From Azolla caroliniana (lineage: Eukaryota > Polypodiophyta), in NCBI GenBank assembly GCA_043228905.1, contig JBHGNT010000012.1, forward strand, positions 744,001 to 808,000: a stretch of 64,000 bases of DNA, read 5' to 3'. Position numbers and translations under genes: made by a program. The notes beneath the pieces are model-generated. The model saw only the letters and a list, made by a program, of their open reading frames with translations. It was not told the origin of the DNA and searched no databases. Of the stretch, positions 27,901 through 38,128 are shown in pieces. The stretch's first letter is position 1, and each line of letters begins with the position of its first letter.

Positions 27901-30900
27901 TGAGAGAGAGAGAGAGAGTTCAGAAGGCGGGGGTTCTCTATGCGTAGGTTCTCGTCTGATGATCTTCCAGCGCCTTGGTGCTTCTGTGCTCCTGGGTTCG
28001 CGAAAGTAGAGGGTCTCCACGCGCAATGGTTTTTCTCTGTGCATTCTTGCGCCTTTTTCGAGTGTGTGCACGTCGTGTACTAAAATAGCATTATGTCCTG
28101 TGGTGGCGCTTAAATGCCCACTACGTACCTTTTCGCCCCTCGCTCATCACACTTGACTCTCCGTACATCTCGTACGGGGTAACACAATATGGCGCCTTCG
28201 TTTCGGCGCCATTCGGCCACTCCGACTGCTCTTCGGTCGCACTTCGGCCGACTTTTTCCGGCCTCTCTTCCATATCTATCGGTGTCACCCCTCTGGGTAG
28301 GATACAGTCGACCGCTCTTCCGCTCCTATCCGGCCACACCGGCTTGTCTTTCACCGTTGTCCGTAGCTTTTTTGCCGCCGTCGTTCTCAATGAACATTTT
28401 GCCACCATTCGGCGTCGTCATCATATTCCGGCCGTAGCTGTTGCTGTCCTGTCGGTTCCTGTCATTCTGTTCATTTGTTTGGACCATTCCAGTATCTCTA
28501 TCGCCGGCCGTCATTCGTCCGTCTATGCCCGTCCTTGCCGGTCTCTATCCGGTCATCCTATGTCGCCGACTCTGTTGGTTTCCATCAGTCTTCGTTCGGT
28601 CTTCGTACGGATGACGTTAGACTGCCGTTGTGGCCGTTGTTGTCCGGCCATTCAGGCTCTCCGGCTCCTGTCCGGCCGCTCATCCGGATGTCTGTCCGTT
28701 GTCTTTTGGCTGTGCGTCTGGTCCGTCTTCTCGGTCATCTGTCCGGTTCTTTCCTACCCGTTTTCGGTTGTGTCGCTTGAGTCTGTATGCTTCCTTTTCG
28801 CCCGTCCATTCGTCTCTGTCTGTGCTTGTGTAGTCTAGCTTTTCCGGTTGCCTCGTTTTGTTTTGATATTGTGTAGTCAGTCGTCCATGTCTTTTGGGCA
28901 TTGTCAGTTTTTCTGGCCGTCAATGTCTCGTCAACGACAGCGTCTCCTTCTCTGTCTACGTTGGCCCTTCTATGTTAACCAACTTTGGGTCTGGTTCCGA
29001 TTCCGGTTCCGACTCTCTCTGTGTTGCTTCGTTTGGAACCATCTCTCGTGCATTCTCAGCACATTTTGCCGGCCTCCGCTCCACACACTGCGTCTTCCAC
29101 TGCAGTCTCCAGGTGGGCTTCTCTTTCCGGTCGTGCTGGCGCCGGTTCCCTTTGCGTCACTGTTTGTCCAGCTGTGCATCTTGCACCACGCATTCGAAAC
29201 ACACATTGTCGCTAACCGCTTTCGGAACCACGCACATTGACACATTGACTCGCACAAAACGTTGTTTCCATTTCTGCATTCCTCCATAGACTTCCTCCAA
29301 CATCTTCACCGTCATTTTCACGTTTCGCCATTTCTTGCACTTAGTCACTATGGCTTGCACATCCGTGTATCATTCTTCGACTTCGTCTCCAAAGGGGGGT
29401 CACCTTAGTGGTCGCCAAAAGGTGTTATAGGTTTTAGGGTTAGGGTTAAGGACGATGATAATCATGATAAAGATAGCCATGGTGGTTATGATGATGATGG
29501 AGAGTATGGGATTGATGGCGAGAGAGATCATGTGCATTGAGAAGCATTGCGAGGTGGGGGGTGGTGCCTAGAATGGCTCCACCCCCCTCCCAAGGGGATT
29601 CAACATTGAGGGGGAGAAAGAAAGAAAGAAAGAAAGAAAGATATATTAACGTCTTTTAAGAGGCCAAAATGGCCTATAAGACCGAATAAGAGATTACATC
29701 TTAAATGTTTTCTCGTCTTTGAGAACAAATCAAAATAAAGTAAATATTACACAATAAATATAAAAGTAAATAAGATGAAGAGAAAAGAGACGAGAGAATC
29801 TGGTTTTTGGCACATGCGAGATTCTCAAGTTAGGTGTATTGTAGCCTTTGTCTCCGAAAGATCTCTATCATAGGTCGATCTAGAATGGAAATGTCTCCAA
29901 AGCGAGGGAAGCACCTACGATGGCGGGAGATAATGGCTTTTATTTGTCGATGACAAGGGTGTCCGGGTCGTGGTCCATGGGGCCGGGGCCTACGTGCACG
30001 GCAAATTGCCATTGCCCGATCAATCGTAACCCCTTTGTTATATCTTGGTCTGGATCCCATTCCTGTATCCTGGGGTTGACTTCTAGCATTAGGAGTGATG
30101 GAGCTAAAGAAAGTTGTGATTGTTCTTTGTGGATGAGCTTGTGTGGCTGTATTCTTCAACAACTTTTCCCGATGTCTCTTGAGCTCGAGCAAGAAAAGTC
30201 CTAGGCATCTTTGGTCCTCATATTCCATTACCTTGCGTAGTGGGCCAAAGCCTTGTTTAAAGAGGCAATGGTATCTCCCTCTGATTTCATAAAAGACACT
30301 ACAATGACAAACGTAGTGTTCTTCAGATTCCACTCCTTGATGACACAATTGGCAAATTCTCTCTTCTAGAGGTAGTCGTGTATATCTGCCCACCTCAATC
30401 TGTAGCTGATGTGATGAGGTTCGCAGCTGCCCTATCACACTACGCAACGCATAGGATAGATGTATGTCCATATAAGGTGGCCTTATGACAAATCCATCCT
30501 CCGATGTATGTAAGAAGTGTGTCTTATAACGCATAGGAGAGAGAGAGAAAGAGAGATGACAAGAGAGAGAGAGAGAGAGATTGAGAGAGAAAAATGATTA
30601 TTCATGTTTCATTCATTCCCCATAAGGGGTTAAATAGTACAAGAGGGGGTAGATACAAAGGGATGTAAGCCCCCTAGAGCATTCATACTGGACACTCACT
30701 CACACCTCCTCGTATCCATCCACATGCACACACGTGTGCATATGTTCACATACGTATCGACTCACAATTACATTTATGCCCCCTACACACACACAACATC
30801 ATGATAACATTCGACCCTCGTTCATCACACTTGACTCTCCGTACATCTCGTACGGGGTAACAGCTATTTTCACCTGGCACAAAAGGTGTTTCCCTAACTT

Positions 30901-33900
30901 CAGAGATCTCTCCATATTGGAACTGCCAATGTTGAATATTTTTTGAAGGCAGAAGGTTCTTTCAATCTAATTTCAGAATCTTAGATAACTAGACTCTTTA
31001 GTACCCCTAGCTTCAATTATATTTACTTTAGTTTGTCATTCTTAAAGACAAGGCAATGTTTTAAGATGTATTCTTTTGTTCAGTCTAGAGGCCATTTTGC
31101 CCTCTTAAAAGATGTTAGTATATCTTTTGTTCACATGAAAGAAGTAAATGATGAACTTCTCAGTCTGCCATTGATGCTAATCATATAAACATTGCAAAAC
31201 AGGTGGAAAACAATATACGAATGCTTGAATCTGACTTGGAAGCTGCTGTTAGGAAGAAGGATGAACTGGAAAAAAAGGCTAGGGAATGTGAAAATCGATT
31301 AGAACGTGCAGGAAAGCTAATTGGTGGTCTTGGTGGTGAACGTGCTAGATGGGGTGATACCATAGCAATGTTAACTATAAATATAGAACATGTTGTGGGA
31401 GATGTAGCTGTAGCAGCTGGAGCAATAGCCTATACTGGACCTTTTACCTCTCCTTACAGAAAGAAGTTGAATGCTGAATGGGTGGAAAAGCTGATAGAGT
31501 TCAAGGTTTTATACAGGAACAAGAAATATTTTTTCTTTCAAAAGCATTTGTTTGACATTAAAAAGGTTTTGTTTTTGGCTCTAGGTTCCACATACAGCTG
31601 ATATTGATCTGCAAGGTGTATTAAAGGATCCTGTGGAAGTGCGTGCATGGAACATAGCTGGCCTCCCTAGTGATTCTCTTAGCGAGGATAATGGTATTAT
31701 AGTATTCAAAGCTAGAAGATGGCCTCTTATGATTGACCCACAGGTAACATTAAGTACTTTTTAAATGAAATGTTTTTTATTATTGTATCATATGCTTAGA
31801 CTCATTCCAAACAAATTTCTTTTTCAGACATTTACTCTAATATATTTAGATCTTACTGCTTTTCTGTTACACCCCTGTACTGGTTTCTAATGTGGAGTCC
31901 TCTCAGCCTCTTGACAGAGACATGTGTTACACTAATACCATTCTCAGAATTAATCTATCTGGCAATGCTGACTGAAGTTTTGTACCTCTAATATAAATCC
32001 GTTATCTATTAACATTTTGTTCAACTGTCTACACCTGTATTTCACACGAAAGTGTTGGTAATTTCTAATTCTGATATAGTATTACATAATACTTCAATCT
32101 GAGAGGGGACCTGTAGTGGAAAGCTTTAGGAAATCCTTCTTACAGTATCCTTCTGGTAATTCTCATGTGATCCCAAGATTATTAAAAAATAAGTAAAGAA
32201 ATGCTTTTTGTGAACTAGTCAAAACTGTTCTACGCTATTATCTCATACAAAAGATGAGTACAGTATTACATTATACTCCCTTCTACAAGAGGAGTTGCAA
32301 TAGAAAGCTATAGGACAGCGTCCTGATTTTCATACGGTGTAAATATTCTTTAAGTTATTAGCGAGCTGTGCAGGGTTATCCTTGTGCCTATGAAAGGTGA
32401 GAATCAGATTACTATCTTGATGAATATTAAACCCTTTCACATGTCTAGAAGTATGATGTATTAATAGAGTCAAAGGAAAATGTATAAATTTTATTTGAAA
32501 CAAAAGTATTATTCTGCAGGGTCAAGCAAACAAATGGATCAAGAATATGTACAAAGAAACTGGAATTGATGTCATCAAGTTATCTGAAAAAGACTATCTT
32601 CGGACACTGGAAAATGCAGTTAGATTTGGTCGAGTTGTGATGCTGGAGAACATTATGGAGAGTCTTGATCCAGCCTTGGAACCTCTTTTACTGCAGCAAA
32701 CATTCAAGCAAGGTGGACAAGTGGTTATAAAAATAGGGGATAATATAATTCCATACCATCGTGATTTTCGATTGTTCATCACTACTAAACTCGCCAATCC
32801 TCATTATGCTCCAGAGGTAAACTAATAGTAAAAATAATTCGTGGCAAGTTAGGCACAGTTACTTGTTGATAGTACTTTTGAGAGTTGAGAGATAGATATC
32901 CTAAATAGTCAAGAAAATACAAAACGGAAAGAGAACAATTAAAAGCACTGAACTAAGTTATTGTCGTGATTTGGGTATTATTACATGGTGACATACAACC
33001 CCAGTGGTTTATTATGAATTGCATTTCTCAGTTTGGCAGTTGACATTTTTTGCTATCTGTGAGACTTTTGAGGTTTTGCAATGCACCTTGCATATACTAA
33101 CTAAACTTTGTTCTTCCCTCAGAATAATTCTCATGGATATTTGTGAGGGTTTTTATATAGATAATATACGGCCCTGCTCCTGTTAACAAAAACACTGAAT
33201 AAAGAATTTTAAGGCTACTATCCTGTGTGGGAAGGCGTTTGCAGAATGCCATTGAGTTGGGCTGCTTATTGAGTTGTTTGAATGATATGTGTTGCAGAAG
33301 TTGGCTGATATATTCTAGAAAAACCTATGAAGACATCTTAATGGATGTGTAGAAAAGCATTCTACGTCAGTCTCATGTATGAAGTCTGTTCAAACTTGCA
33401 GAATGAAGTTCTTGCAAATGTCTCCAAACATGGTGGATACACCGACATCCTGGATGTTTTCTTATGTAGTAAGATTAGGTACATGGGTATGATCCTGTCA
33501 CTCCTTCCAACGAATGCATGTGACCAGAGAATGATAGCTTGACATTGAGCTTTGTCATATTGGACGCTAATGTGGGATGATGGGATCAGACCCAAAGTTG
33601 TCTTTCCCCATTATGATGAGAAGATGCTCTTGGATGGAACTATGCTTGTCATAGAATTTGTGTTTCAGTAATCATATAGACCATGTAAGTGGATTTCTGT
33701 CATACCTGATGTATGCTTTTATCCCATGAATAGTCCTCATATTATGTTTTTAGTAGGCTTCTGGTACTGGCTTGTACTCAGAACTTGGTTTTTGGGTTCC
33801 ACTTTAGCTAAAAACCATCACAAGTTTCTTCAGTCTTGTCAACTATTGAGGCATGCCTATCTATTGTAGCTCAGTGTAGAGCAATGTCAGGACAGTACAG

Positions 33901-36900
33901 CCACAATAAGTTTAAGAGTTTACCATTGATCAAGCAATAGCTCATGCAGGCCATATCTATATCCATACAGTTTCCATCAATATCAACCCTGTAGACATCG
34001 AAGGTGCAATTGCTCTTTCCCGAGTCCTCTCAGCTTGTTCAAGAAGTATCAGTCTATGTGAACTGATTAGTAATATTTACAATTTTCTCGAACACTGCTG
34101 AATGTTTAAGACAACGAAATAGTTTTTGGCAATTTATTACTCATTTCTTTTTATTGGTAATAGACTGTTCAGGGTAGAGACATTTATATGTGGGTCACAT
34201 AGTTTTCTTCACAGGTATAAAAATACTTTGCTTCTCCTACAGGTTAGTGTCAAGGTTACTCTACTCAACTTTTTTGTTACACAAGAAGGACTTGAAGAGC
34301 AACTTCTAGGACAGGTTGTGACAAAGGAACGACCAGATCTTGCTGAAATGAAGAATCATCTAACTGTTTCCAATGCAAATATGAAACGGGAACTTAAAGA
34401 GATTGAGTCACAAATTCTTCATCTTTTATCAAAAGCACAAGTTAGTGTCCTCTAGAGTTATTTCCTAAAATCTGTGACAGGGTTTTCAGTTCTTCAATTT
34501 TTTAATATCAATAAGTGATCTATTGATAGCATAATAATGAAATTTCATATCTACGTGTACTTATTTTCAGGGAAACATTCTAGATGATGAAGTCCTTATC
34601 AATACTCTTGCTCAGTCAAAGGTAACATCAGATGTTATCAAAATAAAGGTTGCAGAAGCTGAGAAAACAGAAATAGCCATTGATGAAACAAGAGAGGCAC
34701 GTATTATTGCTCAATATTATGCTCTAAACAGAATCCCAAAATTGTTAGAGCTGATGAAATCTATCTCTTTTTGTCTTACAGGGTTATCGTAAAGTCGCAA
34801 CAAGAGCATCACAATTGTTCTTTTGTATATCAGATTTGGCTTCTGTTGATCCCATGTATCAATATAGCCTAACGTGGTTCATATCATTGTTCAATCGAGC
34901 TATGGATGGGGCTACGCAAGCATCTATAATAGAGAAGAGAGTGCAAAATTTGAATGAGTATTTTACATATTCGCTTTATGTGAATGTGTGCCGGTCGCTC
35001 TTTGAAAAGCATAAGTTGATGTTCTCTCTAATGCTATGTATCAAGATTTTACAGGTTTGCTCATCTCCTATATTTGCACTTTTGTCTGTGTCTTGCCCTG
35101 AAACTATTTTGCTTCTTTTTTGATATAGGAAAGGGGATGTGTAGATCCTGTTGAGTGGCGATTCTTGCTCGCAGGAGCCACATCATCTACAATGGCACAG
35201 CCTAACCCTGCTCCAGAATGGTTGACTGACAAGGTATTTAAGAAATATTATGATCTTTGTCTTGAAAATGTTTGTATGTTTGTTAAGCATCTTACAAGAA
35301 GTTTGGTTATGCAGTCATGGATTGAGATTTTACAGCTTAGCCAGTCAAAGAATCTCATAGGTTTTGAGCAGCATTTTGTTGAAAACATATCACATTATAA
35401 AAGGATTTTTGATAGCTCAGAAGCTCATCAAGAACCACTTCCAGAAGACTGGAATAACAAATTAAACAAACTGCAAAAATTGCTTATACTTAGGTGTATC
35501 CGTGTTGATAAAGCACTTCTGGGAATACAGGTACTGACTAGCCTTGATTAACCAGTTAATCTTGATTCGTTGGTTTAGGTATTGGCGTGTGTTTATTCAT
35601 CAATGCAATGGTTAAGCTACCGAATCTTCTCTACATATATTTCATATTAATTTGAAAGTAATAACCGAATGTTTTCTGTAGGATTTTGTATCAGAAAACC
35701 TAGGTCAGCGCTTCATCGAGCCACCTGCATTTGACCTTGCTGTGTGTTATAAAGATGGGTCTCCTTCATCGCCGCTCATTTTTGTGCTTTCTTCTGGAGC
35801 TGATCCCATGGCTGATCTCCTGAAGCTAGCAGAAGACCTCCAGTTTACTAAGAAATTTGAGAAGGTATTGAATCCATAGAACTCCCTTCGTTTAAAATAC
35901 ATGTTGTGGAGAAACTCAGTTTGGGCAAGCTGGTGGCAGATGATTACAAATATAGAAACCCAGTTCTCTCTCAAAATGCTTACATATCATTGCTGTTTTC
36001 TGTGTTTTATTCCTAGGTTTCTCTTGGACAAGGTCAAGGACCCAAAGCAGAAAAGCTTCTTGAACTAGGGATGGATCGTGGCATGTGGGTATGCCTTCAG
36101 AATTGTCACTTGTCACAATCATGGATGCCTGCTCTTGAGCGCATTGTTGATAACATCGATCCAGAGAAGGTAGTACTAGATAATTCAGATCTTTCTTCAA
36201 ACCAGATTTGAGAATTTGTTTTGTTCTTACTCTCATTATTTCATGTTTATACACTCAGGTGCATAAAGACTTTCGGCTCTGGTTAACTAGCATGCCTAGT
36301 CCTGATTTCCCTGTTTCAATTCTTCAAAATGGTGTAAAAATGACTTTGGAACCTCCAAAGGGGTTGAAGTCAAACCTAGCGCGGTCATACATGAGATATA
36401 CTGACAAGGTCCTGAATGACTGTGGCAAACCAGATGTATGGAAGAAGTTTTTGTTTGCGACATGCTTATTCCATGCTGTTATTCAAGAAAGAAGGAAATT
36501 TGGTGCTTTAGGATGGAATATAAGGTATGAATTCACAGATGGAGATCTAGCTGTTTGCCAAACTCAAATTCGCATGTTTCTAAACGAATACAACGAAATT
36601 CCGTATAAGGTAGTTTCTTACACTATTGATCCTGATTCGCCATAGCAAGAGAAATTTTTGTTTTGTAATTGATTGGATGTTTCTATATTCAGGTTATTCG
36701 GTTTCTTTGTGGAGAAATCAACTATGGTGGTCGTGTCACCGATGATAAGGATAGGAGACTTATGAATAATCTGCTTCTCAAGTTTATTATTCCAGAGGTT
36801 TTCTGCCCTCTCTTATCACACAAGCAAAGAAATGTCTTTATATAATTAGTCTTAGAAACAAAGACGCAATCTTGACATTCAATTTACTTATCCCTGATGC

Positions 36901-38082
36901 AGATTATAGTTGAAACAAAACACAGCTTCAGTGAGTCTGGAGTATATATTATCCCTGATGCAACAAATGTCAATGGTTTTGCTGCATACATTAAAGAGCT
37001 TCCACTGGCTCCAAAGCCAGAGATATTTGGTCTTCATGAGAATGCTGATATCACATGTGATCAAAATGAATCATATGATGTTTTTAACACATTATTATCA
37101 TTTCAACCAAGAGAAAGAGCCACTGGAACAGGTGGCATGTCGCGAGAGGAGACCATTGAGAAGTCATGCCAGGATATTCTTGCTAAGCTACCCCCTATAT
37201 ATGACGTTGAAGATGTCCTACGCAAATATCCAACTATGTATACAGAGAGTATGAACACAGTTCTGACACAGGAATGCATCAGATACAATGGCTTGCTCAA
37301 TGTCATGCGGGTGTCCTTGAGAGAAGTACTAAAAGCACTCAAGGGGTTAGTGATGATGTCTCCTGACCTGGAAATGCTTTGCACTAGCATCTTCAACAAT
37401 CAGGTTATCACCACTCTCAATATGTATTTTTAGTTTATTTACAATACTCATTTGTCGCATGCAATGACCTTAATTCTATTAAAACTTTCAGGTTCCAGAC
37501 CTTTGGGCAGGCAAAGCCTATCCATCATTAAAGCCACTTGCTTCATGGGTGCTAGATCTCCTTCAGAGAACAGAATTCATACAAGAATGGATAGATAAGG
37601 GAGCCCCTGCTGTATACTGGATATCTGGGTTCTTTTTCCCTCAGGTAGGACTCCAGTATTACGTTCAGTATCATGTTCAAAAAACAATAAATGAAATGTT
37701 TCGTGACCTATACAAGTGTACTCAACAACATTTATTTGACACCTAAGAGTAATGGGAACCTTGTTTTCAGGCCTTCTTGACAGGAACCCTTCAGAATTTT
37801 GCAAGAAAGCATAGATATCCCATCGATACTGTTGGATTTGATTTCATCCTCGAAGATAGTCAAACAGCTAAAACAATCCAAAAACCACCTGAAGATGGAT
37901 GTTATATCCGAGGTTTATTTCTTGAAGGATGTCGTTGGGATTATCAAGAACATATGTTGACAGAGTCTAGACCAAAGGAATTATATAGTGAGCTCCCCAT
38001 TGTGTGGCTAAAGCCCGTGCAGTTCAGAAAACCTCCAGAGAGTGGTATCTATGAATGTCCTGTTTACAAAACGTTATTACGT

Positions 38083-38128
<46 letters not shown>

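Larger units (their letters stand above)
24587..30862 (-). mobile_element. LTR-type element inserted in a LINE, GC-rich, with duplication GCTAT
   Basis: The element is bounded by TGTTAACTC at 24587 and GGGGTAACA ending at 30862, flanked by GCTAT on both sides (24582-24586, 30863-30867). A 53-bp terminal sequence (30810-30862) recurs at 28132-28184 with two mismatches. If the ORF strand is sense, TGTTACCCCGTACGAG is the 5' terminus of both repeats. The second repeat unit (28184 to 24587) contains the large reading frame, so either the LTR is unusually long (about 3.6 kb) or two related elements are nested. TGGCGCC lies 5 bp beyond 28184 on the plus strand, which would be a primer-binding site in the opposite orientation. 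Orientation is therefore unsettled. A young LINE is inserted at 29606-30540. No RT or integrase was seen. Confidence 0.8.

Noticed and set aside
26023-29289. Plus-strand open frames of 90-220 codons in the GC-rich block
   Set aside because: They are antisense shadows of the minus-strand frame or result from low stop density; their composition is low-complexity and no domain is recognisable.
31030-31135. Dynein exon near the LINE tail
   Set aside because: The sequence is the LINE 3' end; exon 25 begins at 31203 after its own acceptor.
35165-35551. Continuous coding exon across 35234-35314
   Set aside because: The segment is open but has GT and AG borders, and the encoded 27 residues would be inserted into a conserved stretch.
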